From: an uncultured Muribaculaceae bacterium
Lineage (GTDB): Bacteria > Bacteroidota > Bacteroidia > Bacteroidales > Muribaculaceae
Direction: 5' to 3'
NCBI GenBank assembly: GCA_934555895.1
Contig: CAKTFH010000001.1
Span: forward strand, 1 to 64,000
Length of the DNA: 64,000 bases
The notes under the pieces are model-generated. The model was not told where the DNA came from. It saw nothing but the letters and a program-made list of their open reading frames with translations, and did not search any database. The position numbers and the translations under genes are program-made. How positions within the stretch are numbered: position 1 is the stretch's first letter; every line of letters begins with the position of its first letter. Below, piece by piece: positions 25,185 to 34,436 of this stretch.

Positions 25185-25943
25185 ATGTCGTCAAGGCTTA
25201 TAAAAATCGCCATAGCATGCGCGTTGCTCGTTCTCACCGGATGCGGCAGTAAGCGTCATGCCGAGTCTACACCAGCCGGCGACTATAAACCTGCGGGCAA
25301 CACATCAGGCACAGCAACCCCACCCTTCACTGAATGGCAGTCAGACGAAATGGCCGACGCACTTGTAAAAGAAGCCATGAAATGGATAGGTACAGCCTAC
25401 CGTTACGGAGGCGACAGCCGCCGTGGCACCGACTGCTCGGGGCTTGTGATGAGCGTATATCGCGATGTGTGCGGCATTAAACTGCCGCGAACCACACGCG
25501 AACAGCTCGCTTACTGCTCCCGGCTCAAGAAAGGACAGGAACAGGCCGGCGACCTCATATTTTTCGGAAGCGGCAAAGACCCCGCGCAGGTTTCACATGT
25601 GGGCATATGCATTGGCAACGGCGAGATGGTGCATGCATCCTCGAGCCGCGGGGTGGTGGTGAGCACGTTCACATCGGGCTATTGGGGCGAACGCTTCCGC
25701 TGGAGCGGCCGAGTGGATGGCGCACCGCTCTCATGGGCCAATGTAAACGGCGTCAAACCCTCCAAAGGCAAGAAAAACAAGAAGAGCAAACAGCCGAAAC
25801 AACCCACGCTCGCCTCGCAGCCGCCTTCAACAAGCACATCCCCCATGCCACCCTCCGGCACGGTGGTTGAAATGGACCTCCTCGACTTCATCATCAGTCA
25901 GAAAACCGACAGCATCCTCAACACCCTCTCCCCAGAGCCCTGA
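25185..25943 (+). CDS. NlpC/P60 family lipoprotein (peptidoglycan endopeptidase)
   Basis: The 252-residue lipoprotein (lipobox LTGC, Cys20) has an NlpC/P60 domain at about residues 55-180. The catalytic Cys84 lies in TDCSGLV and the catalytic His138 in SHVGICIGNG, followed by MVHASSSRGV. Such enzymes cut D-gamma-glutamyl-meso-diaminopimelate bonds in peptide stems. The C-terminal 60 residues are Lys- and Pro/Ser/Thr-rich (KGKKNKKSKQPKQP), probably disordered. It follows rsgA after 65 bp and ends before a bidirectional hairpin. Confidence 0.9.
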   Translation: MSSRLIKIAIACALLVLTGCGSKRHAESTPAGDYKPAGNTSGTATPPFTEWQSDEMADALVKEAMKWIGTAYRYGGDSRRGTDCSGLVMSVYRDVCGIKLPRTTREQLAYCSRLKKGQEQAGDLIFFGSGKDPAQVSHVGICIGNGEMVHASSSRGVVVSTFTSGYWGERFRWSGRVDGAPLSWANVNGVKPSKGKKNKKSKQPKQPTLASQPPSTSTSPMPPSGTVVEMDLLDFIISQKTDSILNTLSPEP

Positions 25944-26012
25944 CATCGCTTGTTTAGCAAATGGAAAGTTTTCAGCTAAGCGTTTGAGCAGAAACTGACA
26001 TATCAAAATAGC

Positions 26013-26054
26013 AATCGCCCCCGGGAGCATGGCAGGATGCTTGCGGGGGCGATT
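26013..26054. terminator. hairpin between convergent NlpC/P60 and TlpA-like genes
   Basis: An 11-bp perfect stem (AATCGCCCCCG 26013-26023 with 26044-26054) encloses a 20-nt loop. It lies between two gene ends. Confidence 0.65.
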
Positions 26055-26073
26055 GACTTATGTGGTGGGGAAA

Positions 26074-27153
26074 TTATTTGGCGGGAATGGAGTCGGCGGG
26101 AGCGGCAGGGTTGGGAAGGGTGCCGGCGAAATAGGCGGCAACATCGGCGCGAAGCTCGGCATCCTGCTTGTCACGCGACAGGATGGTGCCATCTGGTCCG
26201 AACAGAATTATGCAGGGGATGCCGCTGATGCCGTAGATGTCGGTGGGCACGCTTTGGGCGTTCACAATCTGAGGCCAGGGGAGCTGATGCTGAGCCATGG
26301 CAGCGGCGGTGTTCTCGGGCTCATCCCACACGGCCACACCAAGCACCTCCAGGCCCTTGGGACCGTATTCGCCGAGTATCTCTTTCAGCACCTTTGTCTC
26401 GCGAATGCACGGACCGCACCACGATGCCCAGAAATCGACGAGCACCGGCTTGCCTTTGCCCACATAATCGCTGAGGCTCTGCGAGGTGGAGTCGGTGGTG
26501 ATGGTAAAATCAACGAACTTCTTTCCCACAGAGGTCTTCTCCTTGTTCACGGCGGCCTCCACAAGCTTGTTCACACGGGTATAGTTCTTGAGCGAAGGGT
26601 GCTCCTCAAGTGCCTTCTGAAGCTCGGGAAGCTCCATGGCGTATGCTTTGTCGAGGAAGAGCATGTATCCTAAGGGATTATCGAGATTGGCAGAGCATAC
26701 CGAGTCGATATATGCATTGTATTCAGCCTCTATCGCCTGGCGCACGGCCACACCGGTCGAATCGTCGGGTGCAGCCTGGAAGCGCTCGCCGAAAGTGTTG
26801 ATGCGGGCCGAAACCTCATTATTCAGGTCATTAAGAGGTGTGCCCTTGGCCTCGCGGTCGGCATAAGTTATCACTCCCGGCTCAAGCATGAACACGCCCA
26901 TGCGGCTGCCATCCACAATGAGACGCACCACGGCGGGATTTTCCACCGAGCCGGTGAATGTGGCCGCGCCGTTTTCCACTGTCACAGAATCGAGCTTTTC
27001 GCCAGTGTCGAAATTCACCAGAAACGCAGTGGCGCCATTGGCCTCAGCAGGCAGCGTTGCATTGATTGTGAAGGTGTTATCCACCTTCGATTTCGAACCG
27101 CATGACGCCACAAGCAGTGCGACTGCAGCAATCGCGAGCAATTTGATTTTCAT
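26074..27153 (-). CDS. TlpA-like thiol-disulfide oxidoreductase lipoprotein with DUF4369-type N-domain
   Basis: The 359-residue lipoprotein (lipobox VASC, Cys18) has an N-terminal beta-rich domain of the DUF4369 type (TINATLPAEANGATAFLVNF), a helical linker, and a C-terminal TlpA/ResA-type thioredoxin domain with the active site WCGPC (about residue 245) and the cis-proline segment ISGIPCIILFGPDG. An extra Cys precedes Ile-Ile in that segment. It probably reduces or exchanges disulfides in the envelope. This architecture is common and multicopy in Bacteroidota. It ends in an Ala/Pro-rich tail. Confidence 0.9.
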   Translation of the reverse strand: MKIKLLAIAAVALLVASCGSKSKVDNTFTINATLPAEANGATAFLVNFDTGEKLDSVTVENGAATFTGSVENPAVVRLIVDGSRMGVFMLEPGVITYADREAKGTPLNDLNNEVSARINTFGERFQAAPDDSTGVAVRQAIEAEYNAYIDSVCSANLDNPLGYMLFLDKAYAMELPELQKALEEHPSLKNYTRVNKLVEAAVNKEKTSVGKKFVDFTITTDSTSQSLSDYVGKGKPVLVDFWASWCGPCIRETKVLKEILGEYGPKGLEVLGVAVWDEPENTAAAMAQHQLPWPQIVNAQSVPTDIYGISGIPCIILFGPDGTILSRDKQDAELRADVAAYFAGTLPNPAAPADSIPAK

Positions 27154-27331
27154 TTTTTGGAAAATATTTTAAACTTTTATAACTTTATATTTATTTTTGG
27201 AGAACTTCCAAACCACAAAGTAACACAATTTTTGTTGTTATATAAAAAGAGAGCGTGTGAATTTATCACAAAAATCCGCATTCTCTCCTGAAGCAAGGGA
27301 TTATTTTTCGTTTCAACTACTACTACCCGAT

Positions 27332-28981
27332 ATGGCACAACAACTTATTCCGGCTATAGCCGACAGTCTGCGCAGCCGATGGCATGATCTCATGCTTTCC
27401 GACTTTCAAGGCGTCACCTACACCGGCGCCGAAGTAGCTGCAGGAATAGAGAAGATACACATTATACTTCGCCGCGCCGGAGTGAAACCAGGCGACAAGG
27501 TGGCGCTCTGCGCCCGCAACTCGGCCGCCTGGGCCGTCACGTTCCTCGGCGCCCTCACCTACGGCGCCACCGTGGTGCCGTTGCTCCACGAATTCCACCC
27601 CGACAACATCGAGCATCTGCTGTGCCACGCCGAGGCCACGGTGCTCTTCACCGAGAAGAGCATATTCGAGAAACTCAGCGACGACCGCCTGCCGGGCCTC
27701 AAGGCCGCGGTGCTCATCCCCGATCTCACTCCGGCACTCTGCCGCGACAGCCGTCTGGCCGAAACCCTACGCGACCTCGACCGCATATATCACGAAAACT
27801 ATCCCGGCGGCCTGACCGCCAACCATCTCACCTACACCTCACCCAAGCCCGAAACTCTCGCGCTGATAAACTACACCTCCGGGTCTACCGGCAACTCCAA
27901 GGGCGTGATGCTCACCTATGCCAATCTCTGGAGCAATGTGCGCTTCGGCCTTAAGAAAATCGACTTCCTGCATCCCGGCGACGGAATGCTGAGCATGCTT
28001 CCGCTGGCCCACATGTACGGTCTGGTGTTCGAGTTTCTCTTCCCATTCTGCCGCGGTTGCCACATCACTTTCCTTGGCCGCGTGCCCTCGCCGGCCGTGG
28101 TGCTGAAAGCCTTCGCTCAGGTCAAACCCAAACTTGTCATCACCGTGCCGCTCGTAATCGAGAAGATAGTACGCGCCAACGTGTTTCCGCGTCTGCGCAC
28201 ACCGGCCATGAAGGTGCTCACCGCCATTCCCGGCGTGCGCACCATCATCTACCGCAAGGTGCGCGCACAGCTCATAAAGGCTTTCGGAGGCAAGCTGCAG
28301 CAGCTCATCCTCGGCGGAGCCGCCATTAGCAGCGATGTGGAAAGCTTCCTCCGCCGCATCCGTTTCCCGTTCACTGTGGGCTACGGCATGACCGAGTGCG
28401 CGCCGCTCGTCACCTACGAATGGTGGGCCACCCAGCGCCCGCATTCATGCGGCCGTCTCGTCGACGGCATGAAGGCCCGCGTCGATTCTCCCGACCCCGT
28501 GAACACCCCCGGCGTGCTCCATGTGAAGGGTTCCAACGTGATGATGGGCTACTACAAGAACCCCGACGCCACGGCCGAAGCACTTTCGCCCGACGGATGG
28601 CTCAACACCGGCGACATATGCACCATCGACCCCGATGGCTATGTGTATCTGCGCGGACGCAACAAAAGCATGATTCTCGGACCTTCGGGTCAGAACATCT
28701 ACCCCGAGGAGATTGAGTCTGAGCTCAACAACCTTCCCCTCGTGGCCGAATCGGTGGTGGTGGACCGCGACGGCAAGATAGTGGCGCTTGTGCACCCCGA
28801 CTATGAGGCCGCGCGCCTGCAGCACCTCAGCGAGGCCGACGCCGACGCTCGCGTGAAAGAACTCCTGCCCGAACTCAACCGACGCCTGCCCGCCTACAGC
28901 CGCGTCTCGTCCATCGAGATTCAGCATGAGCCCTTCGAGAAAACCCCGAAGCACTCCATCCGCCGCTTCCTCTACAAGTAA
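27332..28981 (+). CDS. long-chain acyl-CoA synthetase (AMP-binding)
   Basis: The 549-residue ANL-superfamily ligase activates a fatty acid as acyl-AMP and transfers it to CoA. Core motifs are present: the P-loop YTSGSTGNSKGVML, VGYGMTECAP (A5), NTGDICTIDPDGYVYLRGR (A7/A8) and a C-terminal domain ending with Lys in EKTPKHSIRRF (A10). I start at ATG 27332 (MAQQLIPAIADSL), since the family begins shortly before the LTDYKG/LSDFQG strand and the upstream 25 codons look like leader. An in-frame start at 27257 is the alternative. It is a single gene with a strong terminator. Confidence 0.9.
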   Translation: MAQQLIPAIADSLRSRWHDLMLSDFQGVTYTGAEVAAGIEKIHIILRRAGVKPGDKVALCARNSAAWAVTFLGALTYGATVVPLLHEFHPDNIEHLLCHAEATVLFTEKSIFEKLSDDRLPGLKAAVLIPDLTPALCRDSRLAETLRDLDRIYHENYPGGLTANHLTYTSPKPETLALINYTSGSTGNSKGVMLTYANLWSNVRFGLKKIDFLHPGDGMLSMLPLAHMYGLVFEFLFPFCRGCHITFLGRVPSPAVVLKAFAQVKPKLVITVPLVIEKIVRANVFPRLRTPAMKVLTAIPGVRTIIYRKVRAQLIKAFGGKLQQLILGGAAISSDVESFLRRIRFPFTVGYGMTECAPLVTYEWWATQRPHSCGRLVDGMKARVDSPDPVNTPGVLHVKGSNVMMGYYKNPDATAEALSPDGWLNTGDICTIDPDGYVYLRGRNKSMILGPSGQNIYPEEIESELNNLPLVAESVVVDRDGKIVALVHPDYEAARLQHLSEADADARVKELLPELNRRLPAYSRVSSIEIQHEPFEKTPKHSIRRFLYK

Positions 28982-29004
28982 ACATCCTTCAAGGACATAA
29001 AAAT

Positions 29005-29049
29005 AGCGATGCGTCAAGATTCTCGATTTTGACGCATCGCTTTGCTTTT
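29005..29049. terminator. terminator after the acyl-CoA synthetase gene
   Basis: A 13-bp perfect stem (29005-29017 with 29029-29041) is followed by TTGCTTTT. It may serve the convergent GH43-like gene too. Confidence 0.85.
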
Positions 29050-29088
29050 CGTCGGTGTATTGAGGGCGCTGTAAGAATAGTCCTCAGA

Positions 29089-30060
29089 TTATGGCCAGAC
29101 CACCTCGCGCTTCGAAAGAAGCCAGGTGCGGCCCTTGGTGTCGTTGCCCTGATAGAAGAGCCAGGTGCGGCCTGTGGCCTCGTCGTTAAAGATGTGGGGA
29201 TGACCGCTCTCGCTGCTGTTCCACGAGCCGGGCGCTCCCACGGGTAGGAAAGGCACATCGGAGAGGCGCTCCCACTTCACGCCGTCGGCGCTGCGGGCTA
29301 TGCCTATCTGCTGTGGCCAGTTGTTGTAGGCGCCGGCATAAAACATATAGAGCCACTTGCCACGCTTTATCACCGACGGTGCCTCGATGCACTCGCCCTC
29401 CCACGGTAATTCGGGGAACAGGATGGAGGCGTCGCAGGCCTGGGTCCAGGAGTCGCGCGAGAAGTCGGTGCCGGCGGGAGCCTTGGCCACACCGAGTATC
29501 TGCTTCACACCGTCGGGGGTGCGGCTTGCGAAATAAAGGAAATACTCTCCGTCTTTCTCGGCCACTTCGGCATCGATGGCACGGCCGTTGTTCCAGTCGC
29601 CTGTCGGCGAGAAAATCGGGTTGGAGGCATCGCGGGTGAAATTCAGTCCGTCGGTCGACCACGCATGGCAGATGGCGTCCTTGGGGCCGTTGCCATATGT
29701 CTGATAGAAGATATGCACCGTGTCGTTGCGCACCAGCGCGCAGGGAGCGCACAAACCCTTGGCCTCGTAGGGGCCACCGGGAAGCATCTCGCCCACGCGC
29801 TTCCAGTTGTTGAGGTCGCGGCTTTCAGCTATGGCAATTGCCCAGCCGTCGCCCTTCACATTGCGGCGCGGGGGCTCGGAATAATACATCAGATAACGTC
29901 CGCCGAAATTCACCACATGGGGGTCTTTGGCGTACGGCACGCCCACACGCACCGTGTCGGCATACATCATAGGATTGTCGCCCGCAGGAGCCAGCACCTG
30001 GCCCCACGCTGTCGCGCTTGTGGCCGCCATCAGAAGGGCGGCAGCAATAAATCTGTTCAT
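29089..30060 (-). CDS. secreted GH43-like glycosidase
   Basis: The 323-residue product has a signal peptide (MNRFIAAALLMAATSATAWG) and a five-bladed beta-propeller glycosidase pattern. The candidate catalytic base is the Asp in YAKDPHVV, the pKa modulator the Asp in RAIDAEV, and the general acid the Glu in CIEAPSV. Repeating blade motifs (YLMYYSE, HIFYQTY, YFLYFAS, WLYMFYAGA, WLFYQGN) are clear. This fits family GH43 or a close clan-F relative acting on arabinan, xylan or galactan side chains. It stands alone, without susC/susD partners, so the substrate is unknown. Confidence 0.82.
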   Translation of the reverse strand: MNRFIAAALLMAATSATAWGQVLAPAGDNPMMYADTVRVGVPYAKDPHVVNFGGRYLMYYSEPPRRNVKGDGWAIAIAESRDLNNWKRVGEMLPGGPYEAKGLCAPCALVRNDTVHIFYQTYGNGPKDAICHAWSTDGLNFTRDASNPIFSPTGDWNNGRAIDAEVAEKDGEYFLYFASRTPDGVKQILGVAKAPAGTDFSRDSWTQACDASILFPELPWEGECIEAPSVIKRGKWLYMFYAGAYNNWPQQIGIARSADGVKWERLSDVPFLPVGAPGSWNSSESGHPHIFNDEATGRTWLFYQGNDTKGRTWLLSKREVVWP

Positions 30061-30115
30061 CTTGAAAAGTGGTTAAAGAGTATCTTTCTTTGTTAACGGC
30101 AAAAAGCCCGAAATA

Positions 30116-30146
30116 TTGGTGCAATAACAGAATTTTCGTACCTTTG
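30116..30146 (+). promoter_or_regulatory. promoter of typA
   Basis: TTG (30116-30118), 20 bp, TACCTTTG (30139-30146) match the Bacteroidota consensus, 38 bp before the ATG. Confidence 0.7.
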
Positions 30147-30184
30147 CACCCTGATAACAGAAGTATAAGACAACTCGGTTCCCA

Positions 30185-31984
30185 ATGCAGAACATTCGCA
30201 ACATCGCCATTATCGCCCACGTGGACCATGGCAAAACCACGCTGGTGGATAAAATGCTATTAGCCGGAAACCTCTTTCGTGAGAATCAGAATGCCGGCGA
30301 ACTGATACTCGACAACAACGACCTCGAGCGAGAGAGAGGCATAACAATCCTCTCCAAAAACGTTTCCATCAACTATAAAGGCACAAAGATAAACATCATC
30401 GACACTCCGGGACACGCCGACTTCGGCGGCGAGGTGGAGCGTGTGCTCAACATGGCCGACGGCTGCCTGCTGCTGGTCGACGCCTTCGAAGGCCCCATGC
30501 CCCAGACCAGATTCGTGCTCCAGAAGGCCATACAGATGGGCCTCAAGCCCGTGGTGGTGATCAACAAGGTCGACAAGCCCAACTGCCGCCCCGACGAGGT
30601 GCAGGAGATGGTGTTCGACCTCATGTTCAACCTCGACGCCACTGAAGACCAGCTCGACTTCCCCACCATCTACGGCTCGGCCAAGAACGGATGGATGAGC
30701 CTCGACTGGAACAAGCCCACCACAGACATCACACCCCTACTCGACACCATACTCGAGCACATACCCGCCCCTACCACCTATGAGGGCGACCCCCAGATGC
30801 TCATCACATCGCTCGACTACTCCAACTACGTGGGCCGCATCGCCGTGGGCCGCGTGCACCGCGGCACCCTCCGCGAAGGCATGGAGATAGGCCTCTGCAA
30901 ACGCGATGGCACAGTGAGCCGCCAGCGCATCAAGGAGCTCCACACCTTCGAGGGTATGGGCCGCAAGAGGGTGAGCGAGGTCAGCTCGGGTGATATATGC
31001 GCCCTCGTGGGCCTCGACAACTTCGAGATAGGCGACACCGTGACCACCGTCGACAATCCCGAGGCACTCCCCCGCATCGCCATCGACGAGCCCACGATGT
31101 CGATGACATTCACCATCAACGACAGTCCCTTCTTCGGCAAGGACGGCAAATACGTTACCTCGCGCCACATTCAGGACCGCCTCACCCGCGAGCTCGACAA
31201 GAACCTCGCCCTGCGCGTGGAGAAAACCGACCGCGAGGACGCATGGGTGGTCTACGGACGTGGTGTGCTCCACCTGTCGGTGCTCATAGAGACCATGCGC
31301 CGCGAGGGCTACGAGCTGCAGGTAGGCCAGCCTCAGGTAATCATCAAGGAAATCGACGGCGTGAAATGCGAGCCTGTGGAGATGCTCACCATCAATGTCA
31401 CCGAGGAATACGCCTCGAAGATGATCGACATGGTGACACGCCGCAAAGGCGACCTCGTGAGCATGACCACTCAGAACGACCGCGTGCACATGGAGTTCCA
31501 GATTCCTTCGCGCGGCATCATCGGCCTTCGCAACAATGTGCTTACAGCATCGGCCGGCGAAGCCATCATGGCCCACCGCTTCCTCGAGTTCCAGCCCTGG
31601 AAGGGCGACATCGAGCGCCGCACCAACGGCTCGCTCATAGCCATGGAGGCCGGTACCGCCTACGCCTACGCCATCGACAAGCTGCAGGACCGCGGACGAT
31701 TCTTCATCTTCCCTCAGGAGGAGGTCTACGCCGGCCAGGTGGTTGGCGAGAGCGCCAAAGACAAGGACATCGTGATAAATGTCACCAAATCGAAGAAGCT
31801 CACCAACATGCGTGCCTCAGGCGCCGACGAGAAGGCAAAAATCGTGCCTCCCGTTGTGTTCTCCCTCGAGGAGTCTCTCGAATACATCAAGGAGGACGAA
31901 TATGTGGAGGTGACTCCCAACCATCTGCGCCTCCGTAAAATAATCCTCGACGAGCTCGAGCGCAAACGCGCCAACAAAGCATAA
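30185..31984 (+). CDS. typA: translational GTPase TypA/BipA
   Basis: TypA is an EF-G-like GTPase that assists 50S ribosome assembly and stress adaptation. The 599-residue length is normal. G1 is AHVDHGKTTLVDKML near residue 10, the switch region carries ERGITI, G3 is DTPGHADFGGEVER and G4 is NKVDK. The TypA-specific C-terminal domain is intact, with SRGIIGLRNNVLTASAGEA. hisS follows after 44 bp and is probably cotranscribed. Confidence 0.97.
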   Translation: MQNIRNIAIIAHVDHGKTTLVDKMLLAGNLFRENQNAGELILDNNDLERERGITILSKNVSINYKGTKINIIDTPGHADFGGEVERVLNMADGCLLLVDAFEGPMPQTRFVLQKAIQMGLKPVVVINKVDKPNCRPDEVQEMVFDLMFNLDATEDQLDFPTIYGSAKNGWMSLDWNKPTTDITPLLDTILEHIPAPTTYEGDPQMLITSLDYSNYVGRIAVGRVHRGTLREGMEIGLCKRDGTVSRQRIKELHTFEGMGRKRVSEVSSGDICALVGLDNFEIGDTVTTVDNPEALPRIAIDEPTMSMTFTINDSPFFGKDGKYVTSRHIQDRLTRELDKNLALRVEKTDREDAWVVYGRGVLHLSVLIETMRREGYELQVGQPQVIIKEIDGVKCEPVEMLTINVTEEYASKMIDMVTRRKGDLVSMTTQNDRVHMEFQIPSRGIIGLRNNVLTASAGEAIMAHRFLEFQPWKGDIERRTNGSLIAMEAGTAYAYAIDKLQDRGRFFIFPQEEVYAGQVVGESAKDKDIVINVTKSKKLTNMRASGADEKAKIVPPVVFSLEESLEYIKEDEYVEVTPNHLRLRKIILDELERKRANKA

Positions 31985-32028
31985 ACACTCTTTTCCAACA
32001 TAAATAAACAGCCCCTTTCACACACATT

Positions 32029-33387
32029 ATGAAGCCCTCGATACCCAAAGGCACGCGCGATTTCTCGCCAGCCGAAATGGCACGCCGCAACTACATCTTC
32101 GACACCATCCGCGATGTGTTCCGCCTCTTCGGCTACAACCCCATCGAGACTCCCGCCATGGAGAACCTCTCCACCCTCATGGGAAAATACGGCGAGGAGG
32201 GCGACAAGCTCCTCTTCAAGATTCTCAACTCGGGAGACTTCCTCCGCGGCGTCGACCCTAAGCTCATCGAGGAGGGCAACACCACACGCCTCGCCACCCA
32301 GCTGTGTGAGAAAGGACTGCGCTACGACCTCACGGTGCCCTTCGCACGCTATGTGGTGCAGCACCGTGCCGAGCTGCAGCTCCCATTCAAGCGCTATCAG
32401 ATACAGCCCGTGTGGCGCGCCGACCGTCCGCAGAAAGGCCGCTACCGCGAGTTCTACCAGTGCGACGCCGATGTGGTGGGCTCCGACTCGCTGCTCAACG
32501 AGGTGGAGCTGCTGCAGCTCATCGACGAGGTATTTCGCCGTCTGGGCATACGCATCACCCTCAAGCTCAACAACCGCAAGGTGCTCGCCGGCATCGCCGA
32601 GCTCATCGGTGCTCCCGACCGCCTCGTCGACATCACCGTGGCTATTGACAAAATCGACAAGATCGGCATCGACAACGTAAACGCCGAGCTCGCCGAGCGC
32701 GGACTTTCCGACGAGGCCATCGCCCGTCTGCAGCCCATACTCGCCATCAGCGGCACGCTCGACGAGCGCCTGGCAGCTCTCGAGACACTGCTCGCCACGA
32801 GCGAGACAGGCTCGCTGGGCGTGAAGGAGCTGCGCGAGGTCACATCGGCAACCATCGACCTCGGACTCGACGCCGAGCTCGACCTCGATGTGAGCCTGGC
32901 ACGCGGCCTCAACTACTACACCAGCACCATCATCGAGGTTAAAGCCCGCGATGTGGAGATAGGCTCAATCACCGGCGGCGGCCGCTACGACAACCTCACC
33001 GGAGTGTTCGGCATGCCGGGCCTCTCGGGTGTGGGCATCTCGTTCGGCGCCGACCGCATCTACGATGTGCTCAACACCCTCGAGCTCTATCCCGCCGGCA
33101 CAAGCGCCGCCACCCAAGTGATGTTCGTCAACTTCGGTCCCGCCGAGGCAGCAGCATCGATGGCCATGATGAAAGAACTCCGCGCCAAGGGCATATCATG
33201 CGAACTCTATCCCGATGCCGCCAAGATGAAGAAGCAGATGGCCTATGCCAACGCCACTGCGGTGCCGTTCGTGGCCATGGTGGGAGAAACAGAAATGGCC
33301 GCCGGACGCCTCGCACTCAAGAACATGACCACAGGCGAACAGCTCACCCTCACCCCTGCCGAGGCAGCGGGCGCCATCAAAGGCTGA
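32029..33387 (+). CDS. hisS: histidyl-tRNA synthetase
   Basis: This 452-residue class II aminoacyl-tRNA synthetase charges tRNA-His. Motif 1 includes [20 protein letters not shown], motif 2 is [20 protein letters not shown], the histidine A motif is [12 protein letters not shown], and motif 3 lies in [15 protein letters not shown]-terminal anticodon-binding domain (about 360-450, [15 protein letters not shown]) is complete. It lies downstream of typA. Confidence 0.97.
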   Translation: MKPSIPKGTRDFSPAEMARRNYIFDTIRDVFRLFGYNPIETPAMENLSTLMGKYGEEGDKLLFKILNSGDFLRGVDPKLIEEGNTTRLATQLCEKGLRYDLTVPFARYVVQHRAELQLPFKRYQIQPVWRADRPQKGRYREFYQCDADVVGSDSLLNEVELLQLIDEVFRRLGIRITLKLNNRKVLAGIAELIGAPDRLVDITVAIDKIDKIGIDNVNAELAERGLSDEAIARLQPILAISGTLDERLAALETLLATSETGSLGVKELREVTSATIDLGLDAELDLDVSLARGLNYYTSTIIEVKARDVEIGSITGGGRYDNLTGVFGMPGLSGVGISFGADRIYDVLNTLELYPAGTSAATQVMFVNFGPAEAAASMAMMKELRAKGISCELYPDAAKMKKQMAYANATAVPFVAMVGETEMAAGRLALKNMTTGEQLTLTPAEAAGAIKG

Positions 33388-33437
33388 CAGACGAAGCACT
33401 TTAAGCTTTTTTAAGCCGGCGCCCTACTATTTTTTGT

Positions 33438-33445
33438 TACCTTTG
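33438..33445 (+). promoter_or_regulatory. -7 element of the beta-barrel gene
   Basis: TACCTTTG lies 29 bp before the ATG at 33475. No clear -33 element is visible. Confidence 0.5.
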
Positions 33446-33474
33446 CCGGAAACATCACATAAGAAATCCACATA

Positions 33475-34119
33475 ATGAAACACCTTGCACGGCTCATCGC
33501 CGCCATCGCCATAATTGCCGCAGCCACAACGCCCGCACGCGCCGAGTTCCGCTGGGGTCCCACCGCAGGAGCAGCATTCACTACCCTCAACTTCAAGCAG
33601 GACCTTTTCGAGGTGAACAATGCAGTCGGTCCCATGGCCGGTGTGATGGGCGAACTTATGTTTCCCGGCATAGGATTCGGCGTGGATTTCGGCGCCATGT
33701 ATACTATGCAGGGAGCCACACTCAACCTCGGCCAGCGCGAATTGTGGCGTGCCGACGGCTTCGGAAAGGAGCGTGCCATGCTCCATACACTCTCAATCCC
33801 CCTGGATGTACGCTTCAAATGGACTCGCATGAACGGCATCGAAGACTGGATAGCGCCATATGTGTTCGGCGGCCCGGTGTTTGACTTCACCGTAGCTCAC
33901 AGCGGCATCTCATCCGACATCAAGGGCACCCCGGATCCAATGCAGTATGCTGCAGGCGCAATCTCGCTACAGTGCGGCTTCGGTCTGGAATTGCTCAAAC
34001 GCTGGCAGGTGCAGTTCTCCCACGTGTGGGGCATGACCTACATGCTCAAGGCCCGCAAGCTCACCGATTTCTCGGCCCGCGAGCGCTACTGGACCCTCCG
34101 CCTCGCCTACCTCTTCTAA
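33475..34119 (+). CDS. PorT-like outer membrane beta-barrel protein
   Basis: This 214-residue exported protein has a signal peptide (MKHLARLIAAIAIIAAATTPARA) followed by alternating amphipathic strands (WGPTAGAAFTTLNF; GIGFGVDFGAMYTMQG; LSIPLDVRFKW; GLELLKRWQVQFSHVWGMTY) and a C-terminal Phe (LRLAYLF). This is the pattern of the PorT/outer membrane beta-barrel domain of about 200 residues in Bacteroidota. The specific function is unknown. A perfect hairpin follows the gene. Confidence 0.8.
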   Translation: MKHLARLIAAIAIIAAATTPARAEFRWGPTAGAAFTTLNFKQDLFEVNNAVGPMAGVMGELMFPGIGFGVDFGAMYTMQGATLNLGQRELWRADGFGKERAMLHTLSIPLDVRFKWTRMNGIEDWIAPYVFGGPVFDFTVAHSGISSDIKGTPDPMQYAAGAISLQCGFGLELLKRWQVQFSHVWGMTYMLKARKLTDFSARERYWTLRLAYLF

Positions 34120-34154
34120 TTCCAGGCCGCCCCCCTCTCCATTCCAAAAACATA

Positions 34155-34205
34155 CAGGAAGCTATGCCAACGACGCCCTACGTTCCGCATAGCTTCCTGC
34201 TTTGT
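34155..34205. terminator. terminator after the beta-barrel gene
   Basis: CAGGAAGCTATGC (34155-34167) pairs perfectly with 34187-34199. CTTTGTT follows on the plus strand; on the minus strand the stem runs into TATGTTTTT. Confidence 0.7.
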
Positions 34206-34357
34206 TATCAAGAACAATGTCTCGGTGGGGAGTCCATCATTTCTTTGGGATTTCTCTTGATTTCTTTGTCACTATTGCCTATTTCTTTGTCGTACAAATT
34301 GAATGCGAGCTAAGTAACAACACATTATTTATCATTTTCAGAGAAACTTCAGAGAAA

Positions 34358-34400
34358 CTCCCCCGGGAGCAGCGCGGTGAAGCGCGAGCTCCCGGGGGAG
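34358..34400 (-). terminator. probable terminator of the adhesin-like gene cluster
   Basis: CTCCCCCGGGAGC (34358-34370) pairs perfectly with 34388-34400, and GCGC pairs inside the 17-nt loop. It lies just after the stop of the 34437 gene. On the minus strand only TTTCTC follows. Confidence 0.6.
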
Positions 34401-34436
34401 GGAATATGATTTATTATTGAGGAGTGCTACGCGGCG

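Larger units (their letters stand above)
34120..34436. other. intergenic region with two perfect inverted repeats
   Basis: This 317-bp stretch separates the convergent beta-barrel gene and the adhesin-like cluster. It contains two 13-bp perfect inverted repeats (34155-34199 and 34358-34400), probably the terminators of the two transcripts. Between them lies an AT-rich segment with several copies of ATTTCTTTG. I see no convincing gene. Confidence 0.6.

Noticed and set aside
30737..31576. 279-codon minus-strand open frame
   Set aside because: It is antisense to typA.
34202..34420. 72-codon frame in the intergenic region
   Set aside because: It spans a terminator-like hairpin and AT-rich spacer and has no protein-like features.
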